Positions 1 to 8,200 are shown, numbered from the stretch's first letter. The stretch: DNA of 39,636 nt from UM-FILTER-47-13 sp964445195 (GCA_964445195.1 CAYUKA010000020.1:1-39636), one strand, 5' to 3'. A program made the numbers and translations. The notes: a model not told the origin generated them from the letters alone.

Positions 1-154
1 CGACCGGCTGGAGCCGGGCGAGCGCTGCGCCTCAACTTCTAACCGTAATTTCGAAGGCCGGCAGGGCCGCGGCGGACGCACACACCTCATGAGCCCGGCC
101 ATGGCCGCCGCTGCGGCCATCACCGGCCGCCTGACCGACATACGGGACCTTTAA
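1..154 (+). CDS. leuC: 3-isopropylmalate dehydratase large subunit, C-terminal end (partial)
   Basis: Only the last 50 codons are present, read in the frame that starts at base 2 and ends with TAA at 152-154. The peptide contains PGERCASTSNRNFEGRQG and then HLMSPAMAAAAAITG, the strongly conserved C-terminal signature of LeuC, including the arginines of the substrate-binding site of the aconitase fold. LeuC pairs with LeuD to isomerise 2-isopropylmalate to 3-isopropylmalate in leucine synthesis. The leuD gene lies 743 bases downstream, after one intervening gene. The 5' part lies outside the window. Confidence 0.95.
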   Translation, partial: DRLEPGERCASTSNRNFEGRQGRGGRTHLMSPAMAAAAAITGRLTDIRDL

Positions 155-157
155 AGT

Positions 158-898
158 ATGACCGCCGCCCCTTCGCCCAACGCCTGGCCTGAAGATTTCG
201 ACCTGCGCGAGTCGCCGGACGTGGCAGAGCGCATACAGGTTTTTATCGACCAGCAGATGGCGGCCCTAACCCTGTTCGATAAAAAGCGCGCCGAATGGGT
301 TGCGCAGAACATGCCGCCCGATTACGAGATGACGTATCTGTTTGCCGATCACGCCCACCGCGTGGCCGACGATATGAAGAAAACGGCGCTGCATATGGGC
401 TTATCAAAGCTGGCGGCCGAAAACCTGCACTGGGCGATGCTGCCGCACGATATCGGCAAAAGCCTGCTGCCGCTGCATATCTGGGACACGGTGGAAAAGC
501 CGGAAAACGATATCAAGATGCTGCGCCGCAGCCATACCGAGCTGGGCATCCAGATCGTCGATGAGGTTCTGGGGGACCTTGACCACCCCCTTATTGCACT
601 GATGAAAGATATTATGCTGAACCATCATGAGCAGATGGATGGCGGCGGCTTCCTCGGCAAGACGGGCGAAGAGCTGTCCGCGCCGGTGCGGCTCGCCTGC
701 ATCGTCGAGAGCTTTGACGGCTACAGCATCCACCGCCCGCATTTCGGCAACCGCGACATTACCGTGCCCGGCGTGCTCAAACGCATGCGGAAGGAAAAAG
801 GCGCCGACCTGTATGACATGGAATTATTCGAGGCCTTCGCCGAAATGAAAACCGAGCAGTATAAAAACCTTAATCAAAACCGCAAACGAGGCCCCTGA
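158..898 (+). CDS. HD-GYP-like phosphohydrolase domain protein
   Basis: A 246-aa soluble protein with the metal-binding pattern of an HD domain: His66 region (HAHRVADD), HDIGK at 97-101, a third His at 126 (RRSHTELG) and HHEQMDGGGF at 156-165. The last block matches the HHE..DG.GYP segment of HD-GYP proteins, except that the GYP triplet reads GGF. HD-GYP proteins hydrolyse cyclic di-GMP. Whether this variant does is an inference, and it could act on another phosphorylated substrate. The gene starts 3 bases after leuC, and its TGA shares a base with the leuD ATG (TGATG), so it is translated as part of the leu operon. No sensor or receiver domain is visible in the N-terminal 60 residues. Confidence 0.8.
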   Translation: MTAAPSPNAWPEDFDLRESPDVAERIQVFIDQQMAALTLFDKKRAEWVAQNMPPDYEMTYLFADHAHRVADDMKKTALHMGLSKLAAENLHWAMLPHDIGKSLLPLHIWDTVEKPENDIKMLRRSHTELGIQIVDEVLGDLDHPLIALMKDIMLNHHEQMDGGGFLGKTGEELSAPVRLACIVESFDGYSIHRPHFGNRDITVPGVLKRMRKEKGADLYDMELFEAFAEMKTEQYKNLNQNRKRGP

Positions 899-1497
899 TG
901 GACGCTTTTACGACGTTAACCGCAATCGCCGCGCCCCTGCCGATGATTAATGTCGATACCGACATGATTATCCCGAAACAGTTTCTGCGCACCATCAAGC
1001 GCACCGGGCTGGGCGTCAACCTGTTCAACGATATGCGCTATGATGAGAGCGATACGGAAATCGCCGACTTTGTGCTGAACCGGCCCCCTTACAGCGCGGC
1101 ACAGATTCTTGTCGCCGGCGAGAATTTCGGCTGCGGCTCCTCGCGCGAGCATGCGCCGTGGGCACTGCTCGATTTCGGTATCCGCGCCGTCATCGCGCCG
1201 AGCTATGCCGACATCTTTTACAATAACTGCTTCAAGAACGGTATCCTGCCTGTCGTCCTGCCGCAGGAGCAGGTTGATGCGGTTATGGAAGCCGCACAGG
1301 CCGAACAAGAGGTCACTGTTAACCTGGAAGCGCAAACCGTGACCCTCGCCGATGACACGGCGTTCGCCTTCGAAGTCGATGAGTTCCGCCGCCACTGTTT
1401 GTTAAACGGGCTGGATGATATCGGCCTGACGCTGGAAAAGGAAAGCGCCATCGCCGCGTACGAGGCCAAACGCGCGCAGGACATGCCGTGGCTTTAG
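898..1497 (+). CDS. leuD: 3-isopropylmalate dehydratase small subunit
   Basis: A 199-aa protein of the usual LeuD length. It carries the swivel-domain signatures: NVDTDMIIPKQFL near the N-terminus, GENFGCGSSREHAPWAL at about residues 75-91, and ADIFYNNCFKNGILPV around 103-118. It forms the 3-isopropylmalate isomerase with LeuC, whose gene ends just upstream. The start ATG overlaps the stop of the HD-domain gene by one base, which indicates translational coupling. The sequence after the stop is a palindromic repeat rather than a classical terminator. Confidence 0.97.
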   Translation: MDAFTTLTAIAAPLPMINVDTDMIIPKQFLRTIKRTGLGVNLFNDMRYDESDTEIADFVLNRPPYSAAQILVAGENFGCGSSREHAPWALLDFGIRAVIAPSYADIFYNNCFKNGILPVVLPQEQVDAVMEAAQAEQEVTVNLEAQTVTLADDTAFAFEVDEFRRHCLLNGLDDIGLTLEKESAIAAYEAKRAQDMPWL

Positions 1498-1511
1498 AGG
1501 TACCCACCACG

Positions 1512-1599
1512 TGTCATTGCGAGGAGGCGTATAACGCCGACGCGGCAATCCATACGGCGCATGGATTGCTTCGCTCATTTTATTCGCTCGCAATGACGG
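1512..1599. repeat. Palindromic dispersed repeat, copy 1
   Basis: An 88-bp element between leuD and the MFS gene. It begins with TGTCATTGCGAGGAGGCG, contains facing GCAATCCAT / ATGGATTGC arms, and ends with CTCGCAATGACG. The outer ends are inverted copies of each other, so the transcript can fold into a long hairpin. The same ends recur at 6443-6576, 7401-7594, 7985-8132 and, degenerate, 9318-9400. It fills most of the intergenic gap. Confidence 0.85.
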
Positions 1600-1611
1600 T
1601 AAGGCTGTAAA

Positions 1612-2865
1612 TTGCTCACTAACACCCGCACATTATTAAAAGACCATGGCGGCCTGATTGCCGCCGGTTTTTTGCTCGTCTTTTTCTCTGCTTTTGGACA
1701 GTCGGTCTTTTTCGGTGTTTATCTGCCCTACTTTCAGGAAGAGATCGGGCTTTCGAAAACCGCTCTCGGCGGGCTGTACGCCATTGCCACAGTGGCCAGC
1801 GCCGTAGTGATCATCTTCACCGGCAAGGCGCTCGACCATTTTCCGCTGCGTCACGTACTGGCCGGGGTGATGCTCGGCGTCGCCGTCGGCTGTTTTGTGC
1901 TGGCCGGCGCGCAGTCGGCGGTTATGTTACTGCTCGCCTTTTTCCTGCTGCGGCAATGCGCGCAGGGCCTGATGGTGCTCAGCGCCAGCACTGCCGTGAA
2001 CCGCTATCTTGAAAAAGACCGCGGCAAGGCCCAGGCAATCGTCAGCCTTGGCGGCTCGGTCCATATCATGATTTTCCCCGCAGCCGGGCTGTTGCTCGAT
2101 CATTACGTCGGCTGGCGCGATGCGTGGCTGTATTACGGCCTGTTTATCATTGCCATTTTGATCCCCGCCTTCTGGATTTACCTGCGTCACCACCAGTCAA
2201 CAACCCACGCAAGATGGGAAACGCGGATGAAGGCCGAAAGCGAGAAGGCCGCCGCGGCAATTGAGGATGAATGGACCCGCGCCCATGTCCTGAAAGACTG
2301 GCGCTTTTACGGGCTGGTTGCAATCACCATGATCTCGCCCTATACCGGTACCGCTATCGTTTTATACCAGCGCGAACTGGCCGAAAGCCTGTCATTAACG
2401 CCGCTGGCCTTTGCCGGGTCGTTCCCGTTCTTCACCGGCGCGTCGATCGCCTGCTCGCTGCTGGCCGGCTACATCATCGACAAATACGGCGAAAAGCCGG
2501 TGCTAGCCGGCTACCCGCTGATCTATGCTGCCGGGCTGGCGATGCTGGTGGTTGCGGGCAATAGCCTGCCATTGACCTTTGCCGCCATGGCGGTCATCGG
2601 CGGCGCGAACGGCATGGTCATGACCATCGGCGGCCCCCTGCTGGCGCATATGTACGGCACGAAACATTTCGGCGGGATAAAGTCACTGCTGTTCTCAAGC
2701 AGCATCTTTGCTTCGGCGCTGTCGCCCTTTACATTCGGGTTTTTCATGGATGCGGGCTATGATATCATGACGCAGCTTTCATGGGTTATATTCTACGCGG
2801 GAACGGTCTGGCTGCTGGCCTTTCCGATCTGCCGCAAGCTGAAACGACAAGGAGCCGAGCAATGA
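1612..2865 (+). CDS. Major facilitator superfamily transporter
   Basis: A 417-aa integral membrane protein with about twelve hydrophobic segments and a hydrophilic central loop (about residues 195-230, rich in charged residues). Motif-A-like loops are visible after the second helix (GKALDHFPLRHVL) and in the second half (AGYIIDKYGEKPVLAG). The start is a TTG at 1612, preceded by GGTAAGG; no ATG lies in the right place. Its TGA overlaps the leuB ATG (ATGA), so it is co-translated with leuB. The substrate cannot be read from the sequence. The position inside a leu operon makes an organic-acid or amino-acid-related substrate plausible, as an inference only. Confidence 0.88.
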   Translation: MLTNTRTLLKDHGGLIAAGFLLVFFSAFGQSVFFGVYLPYFQEEIGLSKTALGGLYAIATVASAVVIIFTGKALDHFPLRHVLAGVMLGVAVGCFVLAGAQSAVMLLLAFFLLRQCAQGLMVLSASTAVNRYLEKDRGKAQAIVSLGGSVHIMIFPAAGLLLDHYVGWRDAWLYYGLFIIAILIPAFWIYLRHHQSTTHARWETRMKAESEKAAAAIEDEWTRAHVLKDWRFYGLVAITMISPYTGTAIVLYQRELAESLSLTPLAFAGSFPFFTGASIACSLLAGYIIDKYGEKPVLAGYPLIYAAGLAMLVVAGNSLPLTFAAMAVIGGANGMVMTIGGPLLAHMYGTKHFGGIKSLLFSSSIFASALSPFTFGFFMDAGYDIMTQLSWVIFYAGTVWLLAFPICRKLKRQGAEQ

Positions 2866-3983
2866 GCGCACATAAACTGGTTTTCCTGCCCGGCGACGGG
2901 ATCGGCCCCGAGGTTATGACCGAGGTCGAAAAGCTCGCCGGCTGGCTGACCGCCAACGAAGAGATCGCCTTTGAGATCACGACCGACCGGATTGGCGGCG
3001 CGGCCATTGAAGCCTATGGCGTTCCCCTGTCCGATGACACGCTGGACCAGTGCCGCGCGGCTGACGCGATCATTATGGGCGCGGTCGGCGGGCCGCAATG
3101 GAACGATGTGGCTTATGACATCCGGCCGGAAGCCGGGCTGCTCAGGCTCCGTAAAGATTTGGAACTCTTCGCAAATTTACGCCCGGCGCTGGTATTCGAT
3201 GCGCTGGTTGAAGCCTCGACCCTGAAGCCTGAGATCGTCCGCGGACTGGATATCCTGATCGTGCGCGAATTGACCGGCGGGGTGTATTTCGGCGAACCCA
3301 GAGGAATCGAAGACCTTGGCGGCGGTGAGCGGCGCGGCGTCAACACACAGGTTTACACCACCAGCGAGATCCGCCGCATCGGCACAGTCGCATTCGAACT
3401 GGCCCGCAAACGCGGCAATAAGGTGACATCATGCGAAAAGGCCAATGTCATGGAAAGCGGCAAGCTGTGGCGCGAGGAAATCACCACGCTGCACGAGGCC
3501 GGGTACAGTGATGTGACGCTTGAGCATATGTATGCCGATAACTGCGCGATGCAGCTATTGCGCGCGCCGCAGCAGTTCGACGTGATTGTCACCGACAATC
3601 TGTTCGGCGATATCCTGTCGGACGAAGCGGCGATGCTGACCGGCAGCCTCGGCATGCTGCCCTCCGCCGCGCTCGGCACACCCGGCACGCCGGGGCTTTA
3701 TGAGCCGGTGCACGGCTCCGCCCCCGATATTGCCGGTCAGGGTAAAGCCAACCCGCTGGCCACGATATTGAGCTTTGCGATGGCGCTGCGCTATTCGCTT
3801 GACCGCGGCGATCTGGCCGACATGATCGAGCGCGCCGTACAGGACGTTCTCAGCGCCGGCCGGCGCACGCCGGATATTATGGCCGCGGGCTGTACGGAAA
3901 TCTCTACGGCCGCAATGGGCGATGCCCTGATCACCGCCCTGGAAACTCTTAAGAGCGCCCCGGTAAAGGCCCGTCAGGCCTAG
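2862..3983 (+). CDS. leuB: 3-isopropylmalate dehydrogenase
   Basis: A 373-aa enzyme starting MSAHKLVFLPGDGIGPE at ATG 2862, with AAGGAG nine bases upstream. The reading frame stays open further upstream, but that stretch belongs to the MFS gene. It oxidises and decarboxylates 3-isopropylmalate with NAD+. Family signatures are present: VRELTGGVYFGEP, SCEKANVMES, TDNLFGDILSDEAAML (metal-binding aspartates), and YEPVHGSAPDIAG plus KANPLATILS (NAD-binding loop). Length and motif order are normal. The 3' end overlaps the convergent protease gene by 35 bases. Confidence 0.97.
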   Translation: MSAHKLVFLPGDGIGPEVMTEVEKLAGWLTANEEIAFEITTDRIGGAAIEAYGVPLSDDTLDQCRAADAIIMGAVGGPQWNDVAYDIRPEAGLLRLRKDLELFANLRPALVFDALVEASTLKPEIVRGLDILIVRELTGGVYFGEPRGIEDLGGGERRGVNTQVYTTSEIRRIGTVAFELARKRGNKVTSCEKANVMESGKLWREEITTLHEAGYSDVTLEHMYADNCAMQLLRAPQQFDVIVTDNLFGDILSDEAAMLTGSLGMLPSAALGTPGTPGLYEPVHGSAPDIAGQGKANPLATILSFAMALRYSLDRGDLADMIERAVQDVLSAGRRTPDIMAAGCTEISTAAMGDALITALETLKSAPVKARQA

Positions 3984-4887
3984 GCGGCGCGGGATGAGCC
4001 TGATGAGCCTCTATATAGGCCTGCATTTCATCCTTAAAACGCGGCGCAGCAACAATGAACGCCTGGTCGTTTGGCGGCCACGGATCGCCGACGATGACAT
4101 GGAAAATTCCTAACAGCCTGTATTGATCGTCGTCAGCCGTGAACGCGAACGAGCCGGAATCGCCGTTGATAATATCGGCGTCCGTCGCCACGACCAGATC
4201 GTTACCCGCCGGCACAAAAGGTGGCGGCGGCGTCAGCCGGAACCCCAGATGCGCCGTTTGCCCGTCATAATCGAGCGCATAGCCCGACTGGTAAATCGGC
4301 GCCTGATTGTCAATAAGCCTCTGGATATAGGCATCATCGACCCCATCGACCGTGAACCACTGGCCGACCTCATAGCCAATCGGCTCCGACAGGACAGCGA
4401 AAGCATAATCGCGGCTTTCAAAAGAACCGTTGAAACCGTCAACCGTTGCCGGCCCGTAATAATAACCGACAATTTCAGCCGCGGCGACATAATCGCCCCG
4501 GTCATAGCCGGCATAGGCCATGATTCCGGTCGGACCTTCATAATAAGGCCCCTGCGCATCCTGCTTGTTTACCGCCCAGTGAAGGATCAGGCAATGCGCC
4601 GCCGTGGCAATCACGTTCGGACTGATAAGACCGAAGCTGCACGGCTCGCCATATCCGTCGTCCAGCTTGCCAGTCATCGCGAACGGCAGCTGCGCCGCGT
4701 CAGGATAAACCCGGTCGTTGGCATCGCCCCAGTTATAGGGTATACGCTCATACGGCCATGGCGCAGGTTCGTAGGCTGCCGGGTCAAGCGTGGCATGCTG
4801 ATCTTCTGCCTGCGGCGCCATCGGCAACAGGCAGGCGACCGCGCCAAACAATGCTGACAGAGATCGTTTTCCCGCTCTCCAAAACAT
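3949..4887 (-). CDS. Secreted trypsin-like serine protease
   Basis: A 312-aa protein with an N-terminal signal peptide (basic MFWRAGKR, a hydrophobic stretch to about residue 22, and an Ala-x-Ala-like site near MAPQAED). The chymotrypsin-fold triad can be read directly: His98 in TAAHC, Asp160 in SRDYAF and Ser244 in NGDSGSF. Cys83 and Cys99 are the only visible candidates for a disulfide besides the signal region. The C-terminus is proline-rich. It is convergent with leuB and divergent from the NfeD gene, and GAAGGGA precedes its ATG. The substrate is unknown. The GDSGS context suggests a glutamyl-endopeptidase-like or trypsin-like bacterial protease. Confidence 0.88.
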   Translation of the reverse strand: MFWRAGKRSLSALFGAVACLLPMAPQAEDQHATLDPAAYEPAPWPYERIPYNWGDANDRVYPDAAQLPFAMTGKLDDGYGEPCSFGLISPNVIATAAHCLILHWAVNKQDAQGPYYEGPTGIMAYAGYDRGDYVAAAEIVGYYYGPATVDGFNGSFESRDYAFAVLSEPIGYEVGQWFTVDGVDDAYIQRLIDNQAPIYQSGYALDYDGQTAHLGFRLTPPPPFVPAGNDLVVATDADIINGDSGSFAFTADDDQYRLLGIFHVIVGDPWPPNDQAFIVAAPRFKDEMQAYIEAHQAHPAPPRPDGPLPGRS

Positions 4888-4981
4888 ACGTGACCATCCC
4901 TTCTTTCTTAGGCTGCTACCTTACAAAAAGCATATGTATTATGTCAAAAAATAAAAACTTGGGACATGCAAAAATTGCGCT

Positions 4982-6427
4982 ATGATTATTGCCATGTTGA
5001 CGCTCAAATCCCTATCCTTCAAAGCCTTTTTCGCCCTGCTGCTCTTAGGCTGCCTGTTGCTGCCCGCCGCGCTGCGGGCGCAGGACTCTGAACGACCTGT
5101 CTATGTGCTGACCATGGACGGCGCGATCGGCCCGGCCTTTTCCGGCTATCTTGAAAAGGGCCTTACAAAAGCGCGGCAGGCGAACGCCCAGTTGCTTGTC
5201 ATCGAACTGAATACGCCCGGCGGGCTGCTGAGCACCACCCGGGATATGGCGACGATGATTGTCGAGGCGCCGCTGCCGATTGCGGTCTGGGTCACGCCGT
5301 CGGGCGCCCACGCCGCCAGCGCGGGCACCTTTATCCTTTATGCCGCCCATATCGCGGCGATGGACGAAGGCACCAATGTCGGCGCCGCCACGCCGATTCA
5401 AATGGGCGGCCAACTCAAAAACCAGCTTGATGAAACCGGCGAACAGCAGGATGCGCGCGACGCACCGGCAGAAAAAAGCGGCGATAACCGCGACCTGCAG
5501 GAGATGCTGCGCGATATGATGGACCCGAACGCCAGGGCGGCGCGGGAAAAAGCCATTGAAGACACGGCCGCCTTTATCCGCGGGCTGGCCGAACTGCGCG
5601 GCCGTAACGCCGACTGGGCCGAGAAATCCGTGACCGAGGCCGACAGCATCACCGCCGCCGAAGCGCTGGAGATAAACGTCATCGACCTGATCGCCCTGAA
5701 CCGCGGTGAACTGCTCAATAAGATCGACGGCCGCGAAATCCCGATCAAGAACGGCGAACCGGTAACGCTCGCCACGGCCGACGCGCCGGTGACGGTCTAT
5801 GAGCCGGACTGGAAAACCAAACTGCTGACCCTGATCACCGACCCGAATGTGGCGATTATCCTGATGTCGATCGGTGTTTACGGGCTGATTCTCGAATTTT
5901 ACAATCCCGGTTCGCTGGTGCCCGGCACGATCGGCGCGATTGCCCTGATCCTCGGCCTGTACGCCATGAACGTGATGCCGATTAACGCCGCCGGGCTGGC
6001 GCTGATGGGGCTGGGCATGCTATTCATGATCGGCGAGGCGTTCATCCCCTCCTTCGGGATTATGGGGGTCGCCGGCGTCATTGCCTTTGTGATAGGAGCC
6101 ACCGTAATGTTCGACATGGAAAGCATGCCCGGTATGGCGCTGGATTACGGGATCATCTGGAGCATCGCGCTGTTCGGCCTGCTGATGGTCGGGCTGATCG
6201 TCTACCTGACCGTCAAAGTCTATAAAAAACACACCCAGACCGGCGCGGAAAGCATGGTCGGCAGCACCGCCGAAGTAACCGAATGGGACGGCACAAAGGG
6301 CCGCGTGCGCATTCAGGGCGAAATCTGGCACGCTTTTTCCACCAATGAGCTGGAACTGAAAGAAAATGACGAGGTGCTGGTCAGCGCCGTTGACGGCCTC
6401 GATTTGAAAATAAGGACTATCGATTAA
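4982..6427 (+). CDS. NfeD-family membrane-bound serine protease (ClpP-class)
   Basis: A 481-aa protein with three parts. A signal peptide or helix lies at about residues 10-33. A ClpP-like protease domain follows (about 38-255), with the GG motif (ELNTPGGLLSTTRDM) and the nucleophile Ser113 in HAASAGTFI; the general-base Lys is probably in the KAIEDTAAFIRGLAELRGRN helix. Four membrane segments lie at about 278-405, and a C-terminal OB-fold NfeD domain at about 420-481 (GSTAEVTEWDGTKGRVRIQG). Long NfeD proteins act with SPFH proteins such as the slipin encoded 190 bases downstream, a well known pair in membrane protein quality control. ATG 4982 or ATG 4994 could be the start; neither has a clear ribosome binding site. 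Confidence 0.92.
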   Translation: MIIAMLTLKSLSFKAFFALLLLGCLLLPAALRAQDSERPVYVLTMDGAIGPAFSGYLEKGLTKARQANAQLLVIELNTPGGLLSTTRDMATMIVEAPLPIAVWVTPSGAHAASAGTFILYAAHIAAMDEGTNVGAATPIQMGGQLKNQLDETGEQQDARDAPAEKSGDNRDLQEMLRDMMDPNARAAREKAIEDTAAFIRGLAELRGRNADWAEKSVTEADSITAAEALEINVIDLIALNRGELLNKIDGREIPIKNGEPVTLATADAPVTVYEPDWKTKLLTLITDPNVAIILMSIGVYGLILEFYNPGSLVPGTIGAIALILGLYAMNVMPINAAGLALMGLGMLFMIGEAFIPSFGIMGVAGVIAFVIGATVMFDMESMPGMALDYGIIWSIALFGLLMVGLIVYLTVKVYKKHTQTGAESMVGSTAEVTEWDGTKGRVRIQGEIWHAFSTNELELKENDEVLVSAVDGLDLKIRTID

Positions 6428-6442
6428 TGAAAGTATGTAAAC

Positions 6443-6576
6443 CGTCATTGCGAGAAGGCCCCGTCCCGAAGCGCGTAGCGCGTAGCGCGTGGGACATTCT
6501 TTTAAGGGGCCGACGAAGCAATCCAGACTCATCAACTGGATTGCTTCCCCCTGCTTCGCCGGGGTCGCAATGACGG
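6443..6576. repeat. Palindromic dispersed repeat, copy 2
   Basis: A 134-bp copy between the nfeD and slipin genes, bounded by CGTCATTGCGAGAAGG and GTCGCAATGACGG. The interior holds a second hairpin (GGCCCCGTCCC facing GGGAC...GGGGCC) whose loop contains GCGCGTA three times in tandem. The same interior hairpin is found in the copy at 7985-8132 with fewer GCGCGTA units. Confidence 0.88.
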
Positions 6577-6617
6577 CTAAACATTAAGAAAACACGCAAA
6601 ACCAAGGAGACAGACTC

Positions 6618-7379
6618 ATGGCACAGTTTTTTATTATCCCGCTCGTCCTGCTGATCGGCCTGATCGCGGCATCGTTCCGGATCGTCAAGGAATATGAACG
6701 CGGCGTGGTCTACACCTTCGGTAAATACTCCAGCAGCCGCGGCCCTGGCATCCAACTCGTCATTCCGCTGATCCAGCAGATGCTGCTCGTCGATATGCGG
6801 ATCCGCACCGAAGACATCCCCTCGCAAGACGTTATTTCCCGCGATAACGTCTCGGTCAAGGTCAATGCCGTGGTTTATTACCGCGTGGTTGAGCCGTCAT
6901 ACGCCGTCAACCGCGTTGAAGACTTCATCATGGCCACCAGCCAGCTCGCCCAGACGACCCTGCGTTCCGTGCTCGGTAAGCACGAACTGGACGACATGCT
7001 GACCCAGCGCGACAAGCTGAATAACGATGTGCAGGACATTCTCGACAACCAGACCGACGGCTGGGGCGTCAAAGTCACGAATGTGGAAATCAAGCACGTC
7101 GATATCGACCCGACCATGGTCCGCGCCATCGCCAAGCAGGCCGAAGCCGAGCGGATGCGGCGCGCCAAGATCATCAACGCCGAGGGTGAATTCCAGGCCG
7201 CCAAGCAGCTTGACGAAGCCGCTAAAATCCTCGCCCAGCGCCCGGAAACAATGCAGCTGCGGTATCTCGGCACCATGGGCGAGTTCACCAATGCCAAGGG
7301 CAGCACCATTATCCTGCCCATGCCCCTTGATATGCTCGGCGGCGCGCTGGAATCACTGACGAAGAAAAAGGAGGCTTGA
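6618..7379 (+). CDS. Slipin / stomatin-like SPFH protein
   Basis: A 253-aa SPFH-domain protein. An N-terminal membrane helix (residues 3-21) is followed by the band-7 domain: EYERGVVYTFGKYSSSRGPG, VDMRIRTEDIPSQDVISRDNVSV and AVVYYRV. A helical region follows with the classic AEAERMRRAKIINAEGEFQAA segment. It starts at an ATG with AAGGAGA at good spacing. Slipins oligomerise on the cytoplasmic membrane. Next to a long NfeD gene, the two products probably form the conserved protease-scaffold complex. Length and motif order are standard. Confidence 0.94.
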   Translation: MAQFFIIPLVLLIGLIAASFRIVKEYERGVVYTFGKYSSSRGPGIQLVIPLIQQMLLVDMRIRTEDIPSQDVISRDNVSVKVNAVVYYRVVEPSYAVNRVEDFIMATSQLAQTTLRSVLGKHELDDMLTQRDKLNNDVQDILDNQTDGWGVKVTNVEIKHVDIDPTMVRAIAKQAEAERMRRAKIINAEGEFQAAKQLDEAAKILAQRPETMQLRYLGTMGEFTNAKGSTIILPMPLDMLGGALESLTKKKEA

Positions 7380-7400
7380 TGGACTGCCACTGACATATCA

Positions 7401-7594
7401 CTCGTCATTGCGAGCGACTGCTTTGTGCCCGAAGCAGCATAGCTGCGTGGGCACGCTGGCGCACGCGACTGCGTCGCTTCGCGCCATAAAAGGGAGCGTG
7501 GCAATCCATGCAGTGTTTGCCGAAAGAGCAGTCATAGCCTTATTCAAACTCACCATGGATTGCCGCGGTCATTTCATTCCCTCGCAATGACGAG
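7401..7594. repeat. Palindromic dispersed repeat, copy 3 (long form)
   Basis: A 194-bp element whose ends are perfect 14-base inverted repeats, CTCGTCATTGCGAG and CTCGCAATGACGAG. The right half (GTCATAGCCTTATTC and neighbouring sequence) closely matches the right half of the copy at 7985-8132, so these two are recent copies of the same element. Short open frames inside it are by-products of the repeat and not genes. Confidence 0.88.
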
Positions 7595-7621
7595 TGAGAA
7601 AAGCAATCCATGGTGACTCAA

Positions 7622-7925
7622 ATGAAGAAAATACCCCACGAAACAACCCGCCGTTTATATTCTCGCAAACAAACCTCATGGCACACTGTATACAGGTGTG
7701 ACTTCTGATTTACCCAAACGCATGTATCAACACCAAAACGGTGTGGCTGATTCCTTCGCCAGGAACTACGGCTGTAAAACCCTCGTTTACTATGAATCAC
7801 ATACAGACATTGCGATAGCCATAGAACGAGAAAAACAAATCAAGGCCGGGTCACGAAAAAAGAAACTGGAACTGGTTAATCGCCTTAATCCCGAATGGCG
7901 CGATTTGTCTCAAGAAATTTATTAA
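7622..7925 (+). pseudogene. GIY-YIG nuclease-domain protein, frameshifted near its start
   Basis: The reading frame ending at 7925 encodes a typical small GIY-YIG protein of about 95-100 aa: AVYILANKPHGTLYTGVTSD gives the GIY/YIG strands, then LPKRMYQH, the catalytic Glu in EREKQIKAGSRKKK and a C-terminal NPEWRDLSQEI. No ATG, GTG or TTG precedes the GIY strand in that frame. An ATG at 7622 gives MKK and would enter the correct frame (MKKYPTKQPAVYIL) if one A were removed from the AAAA run at 7628-7631. The gene is therefore a one-base frameshift mutant, a sequencing error, or uses a weak internal start such as GTG 7698, which would drop the GIY strand. It sits directly between dispersed repeat copies. 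Confidence 0.8.
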
Positions 7926-7966
7926 CCCGGATCGCCACGGCTGCTGCGCAGCCTCGCGATGACGGC
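7926..7966. repeat. Right half of a dispersed repeat, abutting the GIY-YIG gene
   Basis: Directly after the GIY-YIG stop, GGATCGCCACGGCTGCTGCG leads into CTCGCGATGACGG, the right terminus of the dispersed repeat. On the other side of the gene, 7597-7610 carries AAAGCAATCCATGG, a left-half motif of the same family. The gene therefore looks inserted between two repeat halves. Confidence 0.6.
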
Positions 7967-7984
7967 GTGCTATGTCCCTCTCCC

Positions 7985-8132
7985 CGTCATTGCGAGGAGG
8001 CCCCGTCCCGAAGCGCGTAGCGCGTGGGACATTCTTTTAAGGGGCCGACGCGGCAATCCATACGGTGTTTACCGAAAGAACGGTCATAGCCTTATTCGAA
8101 CTCACAGGTCACTTTGTTCCCTCGCAATGACG
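7985..8132. repeat. Palindromic dispersed repeat, copy 4
   Basis: A 148-bp copy bounded by CGTCATTGCGAGGAGG and CTCGCAATGACG. Its left half contains the same GGCCCCGTCCC / GGGGCC inner hairpin as the copy at 6443, and its right half matches the copy at 7401. It is therefore a composite that links both subtypes. It lies between the GIY-YIG gene and the terminator of the pilin gene. Confidence 0.88.
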
Positions 8133-8150
8133 TCTGGGGAGGCCGCCACA

Positions 8151-8177
8151 AAAAAAGGCCCCTGCGGGGGCCTTTTC
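8151..8177 (-). terminator. Rho-independent terminator of the pilin gene
   Basis: On the - strand a GC-rich stem (AAAAGGCCCC facing GGGGCCTTTT, loop around GCA) is followed by a run of seven T. It starts 24 bases after the stop codon of the major pilin gene and is well placed to end that transcript. Confidence 0.85.
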
Positions 8178-8200
8178 AAAGTCTGTATAAAGCGTTCAGC

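Noticed and set aside
7408..7590. 60-codon + strand frame
   Set aside because: It lies wholly inside the palindromic repeat copy and has no homology-like features.
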